Assembly (NCBI GenBank): GCA_900542325.1
Contig: UQMY01000025.1
Span: 1-38,674, forward strand
Direction: 5' to 3'
Source of the DNA: an uncultured Collinsella sp.
GTDB lineage: Bacteria; Actinomycetota; Coriobacteriia; Coriobacteriales; Coriobacteriaceae
DNA length: 38,674 nt
In this document: in pieces, positions 22,775-34,411 of the stretch
Layout: every line of letters begins with the position of its first letter
Position numbering within the stretch: the stretch's first letter is position 1
Program-made: the position numbers and the translations under genes
Notes under the pieces: model-generated
Databases searched by the model: none
What the model was told of the DNA's origin: nothing
Seen by the model: only the letters and a program-made list of their open reading frames with translations

Positions 22775-22810
22775 GTGGGCGCCGTCGTTCAAACGAACGA
22801 CGGCGCCCAC
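22775..22810 (+). terminator. Terminator of the gntR gene
   Basis: A perfect 16-bp stem (22775-22790 with 22795-22810, core GGGCGCCGTCG) around loop AAAC starts 10 nt after the gntR stop codon. The exit ACTCATTTTC has only a short T run, so termination may be partial. Confidence 0.75.
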
Positions 22811-22854
22811 ACTCATTTTCTATTCAGCCCTAGTCATCGCACAAAGCCCCTTCG

Positions 22855-23000
22855 GCAGCACACGGTGCAGCCGAGTCACCGCAGGCCGGGGCGGAGGGGG
22901 CCGAGTTTCCCACTGAGCGACTCTGCTTGCAGCCGGAGCGAAGGGGGAAACTCGGCCCCCTCCGCCCCGGCCGGACAGGTCAATCTACACCGTGTGCTGC
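22855..23000. repeat. Nested palindrome between gntR and carB
   Basis: An inner perfect 28-bp inverted repeat (22884-22911 with 22945-22972, core GGGGGCCGAGTTTCCC) encloses a 33-nt loop. An outer 16-bp arm (22855-22870) matches the reverse complement of 22985-23000 with one mismatch. The outer right arm is the last codons and stop of carB, so the left arm is an inverted copy of the carB 3' end. No T runs follow. It separates two convergent genes. Confidence 0.8.
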
Positions 23001-26000
23001 GGCAGGTCCTGCAGGGCGATGACGTCCATGCCCATGTCGTTGGCGCTGCCGTGACCCTGCTGGTCCTCGCGCACCGCCTCGATGGCACTCACATACGTGT
23101 TGGCGGCAGACATCGCGGTCACGCAGGTCACACCGCGTCGCACCGCCTCGGTGCGCAGCAGATAGCCGTCGCCGCGCGAGCCCGGACCGTACGGCGTGTT
23201 GATGATCACCGCGATCTTGCCATCGGCGATGAGGTCGCCGATGTTGGGGCGCTCGCCGTCGTGCGGGCCGCTAATCTTCTCCACGATCTCGCACGTCACG
23301 TTGCCTCCACGCAGCACGCGCGCCGTACCCTCGGTGGAGCAGATGTCAAAGCCCAGGTAACGCAGGATACGCGCGACCGAAAGGATGTGGCGCTTGTCGC
23401 GGTCGCACACGCTGATGAATACCTTGCCGGCGCTCGGGTCGGGCAGCTTGTAGTCGATCGCCAGCTGCGTCTTGGCGTATGCCTCGGGATAGCTCTTAGC
23501 GATACCCATGACCTCGCCCGTCGACTTCATCTCAGGCCCCAGGATAACGTCGGCGCCCGGGAAACGACCCCAGGGCATGACGGCTTCCTTCATGCAGAAC
23601 CAGTCCAGTTGACGTTCGTCGCTCGGCAGGCCCAAGCTCGCGATGGAATCGCCTGCCATGATGCGCGCCGCGCACTTGGCCAGCGGCACGCCGGTGGCCT
23701 TGGAGATGAACGGCACGGTACGGCTGGCGCGCGGGTTGGCCTCGATCACGTAGACGGTCTCGCCCTTGATGGCATACTGCACGTTGACCAGGCCGCGCAC
23801 GCCCAGCGCCATCGCGATGCGGCGCGTAGTCTCGCGGAGCTTCGCCTGCAGGCTCTCGCTAAAGCTAAACGGTGGGATGCAGGTCGCAGAGTCGCCGGAG
23901 TGAATACCGGCCTCCTCAATATGTTCCAGGATGCCGCCGATGTATACCTCTTCGCCATCGCACAGGGCGTCGACATCGGACTCAATCGCACCCTCCAGGA
24001 AGCGGTCCAGATACACTGGGTAGTCGGGGCTAATGCGCGCGGCCTCGGCCATGTAATCGCGCAGATGCTCGGCATCGTAGGCGATCATCATGCCGCGGCC
24101 GCCCAGCACATAGCTCGGGCGCACCAGCAGCGGATAGCCGATGTGCGCGGCCACGGCCTCGGCCTCCTCAAACGAGGTGGCCTGGCCCGCCGGCGGATAC
24201 ATGATGCCCAGCTTGTCGAGCAGAGCGGCGAAGCGCTCGCGGTCCTCGGCAAAGTCGATGGCGTCGGGCTTGGTACCCATGATGTTCACGCCGCTCTCCT
24301 CGAGCATGCGCGCCAGCTTAAGCGGGGTCTGACCGCCGAGCGTCACCACGACGCCGTCGGGTCGCTCAACATCGATGACATCCATGACGTCCTCGTAGGT
24401 GAGCGGCTCAAAGTACAGGCGATCGGACGTGTCATAGTCGGTCGAGACGGTCTCGGGGTTGCAGTTGACCATGATGGTCTCGAAGCCGCGGGCCGCCAGC
24501 GCGTAGCTCGCGTGCACGCAGCAGTAATCGAACTCGATACCCTGGCCAATGCGGTTGGGGCCGGCGCCCAGGATCATCGCCTTGGGCTTGTCCGCCGGCG
24601 TGGTCTCGTCGGGAGCCACGCACTTCTTGGCATCTGGGCTCGTGCGGTAGATGTTCTCGTACGTCTTGTAGTGGTACTCCGTGGTGCTCGAGAACTCGGC
24701 CGCGCAGGTATCGACCGTCTTCATGCTGGGAACCACGCCCAGACCCTTGCGATAGGCGCGCACAAAGCGCTCGTCCGAGCCGGTCAGCGCGGCAATCTCG
24801 GCATCGCTCGTGCCGTACTGCTTGAGCAGGCGCATCGCGTCGGCGTCGATATCCTCCACACGCAGGCCGCGGATGCTCTCCTGGACCTGCACCATGTCGT
24901 TGATACGGTTGAGGTACCACGGATCGATACCGCAGATGGCATGGATGTGGGCGATGTCCCAGCCATGGCGCAGGGCCTCGACCACAAAGAAGATGCGGTG
25001 CTCGGTCGGGGTTGCCACGGCCTGAGCGAGCTCATCGTCGCTCAGCTTGTCGGCACCCTCCTTGCCACCGGCGCAGATGCCCTGATGCCCGTCCTCCAGT
25101 GAGCGCATGGCCTTGCCGAAGGCCTCCTCAAAGGTGCGGCCGATCGCCATAATCTCGCCCACGGCCTTCATGCGCGTGGTGAGCGTGGGGTCGGTACCCT
25201 TAAACTTCTCGAAGGCAAAGCGCGGCACCTTGACCACACAGTAGTCGATCGTGGGCTCAAAGCAGGCGGGCGTTGCCTTGGTGATGTCGTTGACGATCTC
25301 GTCGAGCGTATAGCCCACGGCAAGGCGCGCGGCGGCCTTGGCGATGGGGAAACCCGTGGCCTTGGAGGCCAGTGCGGACGAGCGGCTCACGCGCGGGTTC
25401 ATCTCGATGACGATCAGGCGGCCGGTCTGGGGGTTCACGGCAAACTGCACGTTGGAGCCACCGGTCTCGACGCCGATCTTCTCCAGAATGGCAAGCGACG
25501 CGACACGCATGCGCTGATACTCAAGGTCGGAGAGCGTCTGCGCCGGCGCCACGGTGATGGAGTCGCCGGTGTGCACACCCATGGGGTCGAGATTCTCGAT
25601 GGAGCACACGATGATGCCGTTCCCGGCGTGGTCACGCATGACCTCCATCTCATACTCTTTCCAACCCTCGATGGACTCCTCGACCAGCACCTCATGGGCA
25701 GGCGAGAGCTCAAGGCCCTGGCTCACGATGGAGACGAGCTCCTCGTGGGTGTGAGCGATGCCGCCGCCGGCGCCACCGAGGGTAAAGCTCGGGCGCAGTA
25801 CACAGGGATAGCCTACGCGCTCGGCGATAGCCTCGGCGTCGGCCACGCTGTAGGCATAGCCCGAGCGCGCGACCTCCAGGCCGATCTCGGCCATGGCCTC
25901 GTTAAAGAGCTTACGGTCCTCGCCGCGCTCGATGGCGGCCAGGTCGCAGCCGATCATCTCGACGCCGTACTTGTCGAGCGTGCCGTCCTTTGCCAGCTCG

Positions 26001-26299
26001 ACGGCGGCGTTCAGACCGGTCTGGCCGCCCAGCGTGGGCAGCAGCGCGTCCGGGCGCTCCTTTTTGATCACGCGCTCGATAAACTCGGCGGTGATGGGCT
26101 CGACATAGGTGCGGTCGGCAAGACCCGGGTCGGTCATGATGGTCGCCGGATTGGAGTTGACCAGGATAACCTCAAAGCCATCCTCCTTGAGCACCTTGCA
26201 GGCCTGGGCGCCGGAGTAGTCGAACTCGCAGGCCTGACCGATAACGATGGGGCCCGAACCAATAACGAGGATGCGCTTGATGTCAGTACGTTTCGGCAT
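22985..26299 (-). CDS. carB: Carbamoyl-phosphate synthase large subunit
   Basis: The 1104-residue subunit uses ammonia delivered by CarA, bicarbonate and two ATP to make carbamoyl phosphate for pyrimidines and arginine. Two homologous ATP-grasp halves are clear: the first begins KRILVIGSGPIVIGQACEFD, the second PKAMILGAGPNRIGQGIEFD. Each has its VNCNPE or VNSNPAT and LGGQT motifs and metal-binding MNPRVSRSSALASKATG or ANPRASRTVPFISKATG. The C-terminal MGS-like allosteric domain starts near 950. Slightly longer than the usual 1070. The start is the ATG at 26299, one base after the carA stop. Its last codons lie in the outer arm of a palindrome. Confidence 0.97.
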   Translation of the reverse strand: MPKRTDIKRILVIGSGPIVIGQACEFDYSGAQACKVLKEDGFEVILVNSNPATIMTDPGLADRTYVEPITAEFIERVIKKERPDALLPTLGGQTGLNAAVELAKDGTLDKYGVEMIGCDLAAIERGEDRKLFNEAMAEIGLEVARSGYAYSVADAEAIAERVGYPCVLRPSFTLGGAGGGIAHTHEELVSIVSQGLELSPAHEVLVEESIEGWKEYEMEVMRDHAGNGIIVCSIENLDPMGVHTGDSITVAPAQTLSDLEYQRMRVASLAILEKIGVETGGSNVQFAVNPQTGRLIVIEMNPRVSRSSALASKATGFPIAKAAARLAVGYTLDEIVNDITKATPACFEPTIDYCVVKVPRFAFEKFKGTDPTLTTRMKAVGEIMAIGRTFEEAFGKAMRSLEDGHQGICAGGKEGADKLSDDELAQAVATPTEHRIFFVVEALRHGWDIAHIHAICGIDPWYLNRINDMVQVQESIRGLRVEDIDADAMRLLKQYGTSDAEIAALTGSDERFVRAYRKGLGVVPSMKTVDTCAAEFSSTTEYHYKTYENIYRTSPDAKKCVAPDETTPADKPKAMILGAGPNRIGQGIEFDYCCVHASYALAARGFETIMVNCNPETVSTDYDTSDRLYFEPLTYEDVMDVIDVERPDGVVVTLGGQTPLKLARMLEESGVNIMGTKPDAIDFAEDRERFAALLDKLGIMYPPAGQATSFEEAEAVAAHIGYPLLVRPSYVLGGRGMMIAYDAEHLRDYMAEAARISPDYPVYLDRFLEGAIESDVDALCDGEEVYIGGILEHIEEAGIHSGDSATCIPPFSFSESLQAKLRETTRRIAMALGVRGLVNVQYAIKGETVYVIEANPRASRTVPFISKATGVPLAKCAARIMAGDSIASLGLPSDERQLDWFCMKEAVMPWGRFPGADVILGPEMKSTGEVMGIAKSYPEAYAKTQLAIDYKLPDPSAGKVFISVCDRDKRHILSVARILRYLGFDICSTEGTARVLRGGNVTCEIVEKISGPHDGERPNIGDLIADGKIAVIINTPYGPGSRGDGYLLRTEAVRRGVTCVTAMSAANTYVSAIEAVREDQQGHGSANDMGMDVIALQDLPQHTV

Positions 26300-26300
26300 G

Positions 26301-27740
26301 TTAGTTCTCCTCGGTCGCAGCGTTCTCGGACTCGGCGAAATTCCAGCCGGCGAGGCGGTCCTTCGCGGTGTCGATGTCCAGGTAGTTCTCCTCGCCGTCC
26401 ATGAGTCGCGTAAAGGCGGTAAAGAGATAGTGGGCATCGGTGGGGCCGGGCGAGGCCTCGGGGTGGTACTGGACCGAGAAACACGGGGCGTCGAGCAGCT
26501 GGATGCCCTCGGCGGTGCCGTCGTTGAGGTTCACATGTGTCAGGCGAATGCGACCAAAGCGCTCGTTCATCACGACCGGCGCGATGCCGCGACGCACCCA
26601 GGCGCGCAGGTCGCCATCGGCCGCATGCTCGGTTTCGCCGCCGGAAAGCTCCGGAATCAGTTTGCCCAGACTGGGGAACAGCAGGCCAAAGCCGTGGTTT
26701 TGCGCGGTGATCTCCACGCGACGGCTCACCAGATTCATAACCGGCTGGTTACCGCCACGGTGACCGAATTTAAGCTTTTCCATTTGGGCGCCGCAGGCCA
26801 GGCTGATCATCTGGTGACCAAGGCAAATGCCAAAGACCGGCACCTTGCCGATCAGCTGCTGCACCTGCTCGTAGGTCTCCACCACGGCGTCGGGGTCGCC
26901 GGGGCCGTTGGATAAAAAGACGCCGTCGGGATTCATGTCGAGCACCTCACTCGCGGGCGTATCCCACGGCACGACGGTAAGGCCGCAGCCGGCGCGGACG
27001 AGGCCCTCCAGAATACCGCGCTTCACACCGCAGTCGTACGCGACCACGTTGTGGCGGGCGGGAGCAGCAGCCGCAAGCGCAAAGTCATGCGTGGCAGGCA
27101 GGTCGGCGGCCACAAACTCGTGAGGCGCGGGGCAACTTACGGTCTTGACCAGGTTCTCGCCTACCAGCGTGGGCGCTGCGGCCAGACGCTCGGCAAGCTC
27201 GTCGACGTCGAAGATCTCGGTCGAGATAATGCCCATCTTGGAGCCGTTGTCGCGCAGGTGGCGCACCAGAGCGCGGGTGTCGACGCCCTCGATAGCGACG
27301 ATGCCGTGAGCGCGCAGGTACTCCGGCACGCTGACGGCCGAGCGCCAGTTAGAAGGCGTGGCGCACATGTCGCGAACGATCATGCCACGCATGGCCGGAG
27401 CGCTCGCAGGGCGCACGGCGCCGCCGGGGAAGGCCGACTGGACATCGGTCTCGTCGATACCGTAGTTGCCGATCTGCGGATAGGTCATGGTTACGATTTG
27501 GCCGGCATAGCTCGGGTCGGTCATGACCTCAAAGTAGCCCTCGAGCGAGGTGTTGAAGCAGACTTCGCCGGTCGCGGTGCCCTCGGCGCCGCATGCGCGT
27601 CCATAAAAAATGGTCCCATCCTCAAGATACAGGGTGCAGGGACCGCAAGCGCCCTTGCTGGTTTTGGCCAGCATACGCTGGCACAGCTCGCTGGGCGCGA
27701 TGGTGCGGGCGGCAGCGCCCGCAATATGGTTGTTCGCCAT
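26301..27740 (-). CDS. carA: Carbamoyl-phosphate synthase small (glutaminase) subunit
   Basis: The 479-residue subunit hydrolyses glutamine and channels ammonia to CarB. The N-terminal CPSase small-chain domain has LYLEDGTIFYGRACG and MTYPQIGNYG, and the C-terminal class I amidotransferase domain has the nucleophile in VFGICLGHQ and the His-Glu pair in QYHPEASPGP. It is about 100 residues longer than the usual 375-380, through an N-terminal extension, an insert near 200-230 and a longer glutaminase region around the PELSGGETEHAADGDLRAW segment. AAGGAGAA precedes the ATG at 27740. First gene of carAB. Confidence 0.95.
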   Translation of the reverse strand: MANNHIAGAAARTIAPSELCQRMLAKTSKGACGPCTLYLEDGTIFYGRACGAEGTATGEVCFNTSLEGYFEVMTDPSYAGQIVTMTYPQIGNYGIDETDVQSAFPGGAVRPASAPAMRGMIVRDMCATPSNWRSAVSVPEYLRAHGIVAIEGVDTRALVRHLRDNGSKMGIISTEIFDVDELAERLAAAPTLVGENLVKTVSCPAPHEFVAADLPATHDFALAAAAPARHNVVAYDCGVKRGILEGLVRAGCGLTVVPWDTPASEVLDMNPDGVFLSNGPGDPDAVVETYEQVQQLIGKVPVFGICLGHQMISLACGAQMEKLKFGHRGGNQPVMNLVSRRVEITAQNHGFGLLFPSLGKLIPELSGGETEHAADGDLRAWVRRGIAPVVMNERFGRIRLTHVNLNDGTAEGIQLLDAPCFSVQYHPEASPGPTDAHYLFTAFTRLMDGEENYLDIDTAKDRLAGWNFAESENAATEEN

Positions 27741-27798
27741 AGTTCTCCTTCCCGGTCTCACAGGACCGGCTTAAAGGTGTGCAGTTAGGCCTCGCGGT

Positions 27799-27880
27799 AT
27801 TGTAACCGCAAGCATGCCTCATGGCGTTAATTTCATCGAAATGTTTACGAAATGATAATTATGACTTTCTATGCATAATG
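27799..27880 (-). promoter_or_regulatory. Candidate carAB promoter and AT-rich operator region
   Basis: On the minus strand the -10 hexamer TACAAT (complement of 27799-27804) lies about 60 nt before carA; the -35 is weak. Upstream, 27851-27880 is AT-rich, with ATAATTAT and two ATGAT-type half sites that recall an arginine-repressor box without matching it well. Confidence 0.35.
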
Positions 27881-27901
27881 ATTTTTTAATCCCCGTCCCG
27901 G

Positions 27902-27941
27902 AAAAATCATCCCGCGGGGCTTGTGGCTCACGCGGGATGAT
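27902..27941 (-). terminator. Terminator after the one-pass membrane protein gene
   Basis: ATCATCCCGCG (27906-27916) pairs perfectly with CGCGGGATGAT (27931-27941), 6 nt beyond the stop codon of the gene at 27948. On the minus strand it exits into TTTTTCCGG. It isolates that unit from carAB. Confidence 0.9.
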
Positions 27942-27947
27942 GGCGTC

Positions 27948-28913
27948 TTATTTTATCTTGTCCTGCTCCAGCAGTTCGGACGGTGTGCGATCGGGCTTGC
28001 CGCCGCGGAAAATCTCGCGGCCATGCAGACGATGCTCCAGGTCACGTTCGGCCTTTTCCTCGTCAATCTTGGTCTGGCTCACCACCGGGTCCTCAATCAA
28101 CGACGACACCGAGTTCACCTGTTTTTGAATGCGCTCGGCAATGGTGTCGTCCATGCTTACGATGCGCATCTTCCAGTCGATACTCGTAGCGTTGGATGAG
28201 CTCTTGGTCCACACGAACGTCAGGATGGCGCTCTGGTGGCCCTGGGCGGGAAACATGCCAAAGAAGGAATCGTGCTGAATGTTGCTATCCTCGTCGATAT
28301 AGGCGTGAACGTTATACACCACGCGGTCGATCTTATCGTTGAGCAACGCGTTGGTCGCAAGCGCCGCGGCCTGAATCTGCCCGTTGGACAGCAGCTCGAG
28401 CTCGTTGGCAGACGATGTGTCCAACACCGTCACCTCGACCGTGCCCGTACGCTCATCGGCTTCATCGACGGTAAAGTCGAGCGGGAACTGCGTAAAGCCG
28501 TTGCCCCACTCAAGGCCGCCCTTCAGCGCCGTCGAAACGGTATCGACCGAAACGCTCTCGGACAGGTTGGCGGTGTTCAGGCGACGCATCACGCCGTAGC
28601 CAATCTGCATGCCCACGATCAGCACCAAAATACCAATGACCACGGCCATCGCGGTCTTCGTAATGGTATGACTCACCTGCGAACCCGAAGGATCATCCTC
28701 GGACAGCGGGTCGATATGTTTTGCATGGCTCGCGCGGTCCTCGCTGCGCAGCTGCGCTAGCGCCGCTTTGTCACCGCGCTTGGCCGCAGCCTCCTTCTCA
28801 CGCATGCGCTCGGTTCGCTTTTTGGCAAGCGTGGGATCCAAGACACCGGATGCATCGATTTCGGAGAATAACTCCGTCACTTCTTCCGGAGTCAAAGGGT
28901 TCTTGTCAGCCAT
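27948..28913 (-). CDS. One-pass membrane protein of unknown function
   Basis: A 321-residue protein I cannot place in a named family. Residues 1-85 are charged and helical, with an N-terminal LTPEEVTELFSEID stretch and Lys/Arg-rich segments; residues 87-108 form one membrane helix (TAMAVVIGILVLIVGMQIGYGV). Residues 110-321 are predicted extracytoplasmic, with a beta-rich part (TGTVEVTVLDTSS, DRVVYNVHAYIDED, AILTFVWTKS) and a charged helical end. AGGAAG precedes the ATG. It lies 19 nt downstream of the ABC exporter gene on the same strand, so it is probably co-transcribed and could be an accessory subunit; that is inference. Confidence 0.75.
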   Translation of the reverse strand: MADKNPLTPEEVTELFSEIDASGVLDPTLAKKRTERMREKEAAAKRGDKAALAQLRSEDRASHAKHIDPLSEDDPSGSQVSHTITKTAMAVVIGILVLIVGMQIGYGVMRRLNTANLSESVSVDTVSTALKGGLEWGNGFTQFPLDFTVDEADERTGTVEVTVLDTSSANELELLSNGQIQAAALATNALLNDKIDRVVYNVHAYIDEDSNIQHDSFFGMFPAQGHQSAILTFVWTKSSSNATSIDWKMRIVSMDDTIAERIQKQVNSVSSLIEDPVVSQTKIDEEKAERDLEHRLHGREIFRGGKPDRTPSELLEQDKIK

Positions 28914-28932
28914 AAACTTCCTGTCATATCAA

Positions 28933-30705
28933 TCAGTCGAGCTCGTGCGCACGCGCACCTTCGAACTGCATTCGATAGTAACGGGCATAGGTGCCGCCAC
29001 GGGCGAGAAGCTGTTCATGCGTGCCACGTTCCACAACGCGACCATGCTCAACGGTCGCAATCTCATCGGCGTGTTTAATGGTCGAGAGACGGTGGGCGAT
29101 GATGATTGTGGTACGGCCGCGTGCCAGCTCTTCGAGCGACTCCTGGACCGCCTCCTCGCTCTCGTTATCCAAAGCACTCGTCGCCTCGTCCAAGATCAAG
29201 ATTTTGGGATTCTTGAGAAACACACGCGCGATGGCAACGCGCTGTTTCTGTCCGCCCGAAAGACGGCTGCCGCGCTCGCCCACGACCGTGTCATAGCCCT
29301 GTGGAAGCGACTCGATAAAGGCATCGATGTTGGCGCGACGGGCGGCCTCGGCGATCTCTCCTGCCGTAGCGCCCGGCTTGCCGTAGGCGATGTTCTCGCC
29401 AATCGTGCCGTCAAACAGATAGACATCCTGCTGCACCAGGCCGATGGCGCGACGCAGGCTCTGCTGCGTCACATCGCGCACGTCCTGGCCGTCGATGCTA
29501 ATGGATCCGGCGGCCACGTCATAAAAGCGCGGCAGCAGCGAACAGGTCGTGGACTTGCCACCGCCCGAAGGGCCAACCAAAGCGATGGTCTGCCCGGGCT
29601 TGATGGACAGGTCCATATGGTCGATAACGGGACGCTCGTCGGCATCGCCCTCGCCCAGCTCAACATCCTCGTAGTTAAAGCACACGTCGTGATACTCCAC
29701 GGCGCCGGCAGTCACCTGCAGATCCGTAGCGCCCGGCTTGTCCTGGATATCCGGCGCGGTCGAGAGCACCTCGTCCATACGCTTAAAGCCGGCGATAGCC
29801 TTCTGATACGTTTCGGCCGAATTGACGAGTGTCTCGAGCGGCGTGCAGAACAGCGAAATATAGAGTGCAAAGGTCGCCATATCGACCGCCTGCAGCTGCC
29901 CCTGGGCGACCAGCCAGCCGCCCAGCAGCACCACGATCACATAGAGCACACCCGAAAGCAGGCCATACGTCGCGGTATAGACGCCCATGGCGTGATACAT
30001 GTTCTCCTTGGACGAAAGATAGCGATTGTTTGAGGCGCGGAACTTGAAGCGTTCGGTCTCCTCATTGGCAAAGCTCTTGACCACGCGCATGCCCGCCAGC
30101 GAATCCTGCAGCTGCGCATTGATGCCGCTGATCTTTTTGCGGTTGTCGCTAAAGACCTCGCGCATGCGCATGTTCTGCCAAAACATGATGGCCGAAAACG
30201 CCGCCGTCACCACGGCCATGGCGAGCGCCAGCACCGGGTCGATGGTAAAGAGGATCACAAACGAGCCGATAATCTCGATGCCGCAGATGATGATCCACTC
30301 GGGCACGTGATGCGCCGCCTCGCAGATATCGAACAGGTCGTTGACCACGCGGCTCATCATGTCGCCCGAGCTGTTGCGGTCGAAGTACGCAAAGCTGAAG
30401 CGCTCATACTGGTCGAACAGGTCCTCGCGCATCTTGGACTCCATGCGCGCGCCCATCACGTGACCCCAATAGCTCACAAAGTAGCGGCAGACGCAGCGGA
30501 CGGCATACATCAACACCAAGCCCACCGCGATCATGCCGAGCGCCTGCATAATGGCAGCCTGACCCTGAGTAAATAGCCCACCGGTCAAATTGCGCAGGAT
30601 AATGGGGAACGCCAGGTCAATGGCGGCAAGCACCAGAGCGCAAACAGTATCAGCAACAAAAAGCCCCATCTGGGGCTTGTAGTAAGAAAGAAACCTCTTC
30701 AGCAT
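28933..30705 (-). CDS. ABC exporter half-transporter (fused membrane and ATPase domains)
   Basis: A 590-residue homodimer-type exporter. Residues 1-310 hold six membrane helices with the family features FDRNSSGDMMSRVVND and DSLAGMRVVKSFANEE. The ATPase domain (about 330-590) has Walker A GPSGGGKS (378-385), Q-loop LVQQDVYLF, signature LSGGQ (482-486), Walker B ILILDE (502-507) and switch H538. It resembles lipid or multidrug exporters of the MsbA/Sav1866 type; substrate unknown. The ATG at 30705 is chosen because TAAGGTGA lies just before it and the family begins here; the in-frame upstream extension only translates a dispersed repeat whose palindrome ends at the ribosome site. A hairpin (30661-30678) lies early in the coding region. 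Confidence 0.92.
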   Translation of the reverse strand: MLKRFLSYYKPQMGLFVADTVCALVLAAIDLAFPIILRNLTGGLFTQGQAAIMQALGMIAVGLVLMYAVRCVCRYFVSYWGHVMGARMESKMREDLFDQYERFSFAYFDRNSSGDMMSRVVNDLFDICEAAHHVPEWIIICGIEIIGSFVILFTIDPVLALAMAVVTAAFSAIMFWQNMRMREVFSDNRKKISGINAQLQDSLAGMRVVKSFANEETERFKFRASNNRYLSSKENMYHAMGVYTATYGLLSGVLYVIVVLLGGWLVAQGQLQAVDMATFALYISLFCTPLETLVNSAETYQKAIAGFKRMDEVLSTAPDIQDKPGATDLQVTAGAVEYHDVCFNYEDVELGEGDADERPVIDHMDLSIKPGQTIALVGPSGGGKSTTCSLLPRFYDVAAGSISIDGQDVRDVTQQSLRRAIGLVQQDVYLFDGTIGENIAYGKPGATAGEIAEAARRANIDAFIESLPQGYDTVVGERGSRLSGGQKQRVAIARVFLKNPKILILDEATSALDNESEEAVQESLEELARGRTTIIIAHRLSTIKHADEIATVEHGRVVERGTHEQLLARGGTYARYYRMQFEGARAHELD

Positions 30706-30712
30706 AATCACC

Positions 30713-30784
30713 TTACGCGGTTTTACCAAACCGCGTTTCGTCTCGACGCTGCAAGCGCCCCATTTAGACAATCTGGCCTTCAAT
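30713..30784 (-). repeat. Dispersed 72-nt repeat, copy B
   Basis: The minus strand of this stretch aligns without gaps to 90-161 (56 of 72 identical by hand count). The palindrome at the end, AACGCGGTTT around GGTA, is identical in the two copies except at its outer bases. Copy B lies directly upstream of the ABC exporter ribosome site and downstream of the NUDIX gene, whereas copy A is at a gene end. This points to a mobile or dispersed element rather than a conserved leader. Confidence 0.75.
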
Positions 30785-30889
30785 CGTCGGTCGCGTATAT
30801 CCATACGCTTCCCTCCTCTTTTAGACCACCTTGTCTCAAATGGAGCACTTTCGCTGACTTACACAAACCTGCGGGATCATCCCCGCTCG

Positions 30890-31585
30890 TTAAAGATCGG
30901 CCCCACCCAAGCGGTGCGCGATGCTGTCGCAGGCAAGCGCGCCTACGACGGTCTTGGCGTCTTCGATCTTGCCGTCGAGCACGGCGTCGATCAGCTCGTG
31001 CAGCGGCACCAGGTCCACGTTGACAAACTCGTCATCATCGGGGTTGGGCGCATCAAACTCGAGCTTGGTAGCCAAGTAGATGCGGATGATCTCATCGCAA
31101 AAACCGCAGGACGTGACAATCGACGTCAAAAAGCGAATACGACCAGCCCTAAAGCCCGTCTCCTCATGCAGTTCGCGCTTGGCGCAATCGAGCGGATCCT
31201 CGCCTGGATCGAGCTTGCCGGCGGGAATCTCGACCGTCACGCGGTCGATGGCGGTGCGGTACTGACGCACCAGTACGATCTTGCCGCTCTCGGTCAGCGC
31301 CACGACGGCCGCCGCACCCGGATGGCGAACGATATCGCGGGCGCTGCGGCGACCGTTGGGCAGCTCAACCTCAAGACGGTGGACGTCGAGGATCTTGCCC
31401 TTCCAGGCGCACTCCTCCGAAAGAATCTTCTCGTGCAGCTCGGCATCGTGCGGGTCGTCGTCGCCCAGCACCAGCGCCGGCTCGTCAGCGACCTCGCCAC
31501 CAGGTTCGCCCTCGGCGTGCCCATACACGCGGCTGTCCTCTTCGACGATCTGCGCGTCCACGAGCTCTTCGTTCTTCTCGTCCAT
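30890..31585 (-). CDS. NUDIX hydrolase, ADP-ribose pyrophosphatase type
   Basis: A 231-residue hydrolase of nucleoside diphosphate derivatives. The Nudix box is complete (about 123-145): G, five residues, E, seven residues, REL, then EETG, in the stretch GKLDPGEDPLDCAKREL. The preceding VLVRQYRTAIDRVTVEIPAG is typical of ADP-ribose pyrophosphatases. About 55 N-terminal residues, rich in Glu and Asp, are extra to the family and of unknown use. GAGAGG precedes an ATG pair; 31585 has the better spacing. It lies 21 nt after purD and is probably co-transcribed, perhaps as nucleotide housekeeping. Confidence 0.88.
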   Translation of the reverse strand: MDEKNEELVDAQIVEEDSRVYGHAEGEPGGEVADEPALVLGDDDPHDAELHEKILSEECAWKGKILDVHRLEVELPNGRRSARDIVRHPGAAAVVALTESGKIVLVRQYRTAIDRVTVEIPAGKLDPGEDPLDCAKRELHEETGFRAGRIRFLTSIVTSCGFCDEIIRIYLATKLEFDAPNPDDDEFVNVDLVPLHELIDAVLDGKIEDAKTVVGALACDSIAHRLGGADL

Positions 31586-31606
31586 CCGTCTCATTCCTCT
31601 CGGATT

Positions 31607-32911
<1,305 letters not shown>

Positions 32912-32965
32912 GGGTGCCTCCTCTATGGATGAATGGCCCGCTCCGCGCGAGCCCTTTGCAAGCAA

Positions 32966-33007
32966 ATATACCCCTCGGCCGCCCACTTGGGCTGCAAAGG
33001 GGTATAT
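32966..33007 (-). terminator. Terminator-like hairpin after purA
   Basis: ATATACCCCT (32966-32975) pairs with AGGGGTATAT (32998-33007), with inner GCCCA/TGGGC pairing, 22 nt beyond the purA stop codon. The minus-strand exit is TTTGCTTGC, so termination may be partial and purD may be reached by read-through. Confidence 0.6.
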
Positions 33008-33029
33008 CGCAATAACCAAATGGTCCCGA

Positions 33030-34316
<1,287 letters not shown>

Positions 34317-34382
34317 GTTTACTCCTTACATTCATGGACTGTCTACGCGCCACGCCGGCACGCAGAAGCACAAAACATTCCC

Positions 34383-34411
34383 AGTATACCCGTGCAACGG
34401 GCGCCTGTCCT
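34383..34411 (-). promoter_or_regulatory. Candidate purA promoter
   Basis: On the minus strand the -35 hexamer AGGACA (complement of 34406-34411) and the -10 hexamer TATACT (complement of 34383-34388) are 17 nt apart, about 67 nt before the purA start. The -35 overlaps the dnaB stop codon. Confidence 0.55.

Noticed and set aside
26300..26437. Extended N-terminus for carB inside carA
   Set aside because: The extension has no family similarity and overlaps carA; the ATG one base after the carA stop begins the conserved sequence.
30706..30804. Longer ABC exporter start at 30804
   Set aside because: The extra residues translate the dispersed repeat, and a ribosome site stands before the ATG at 30705.
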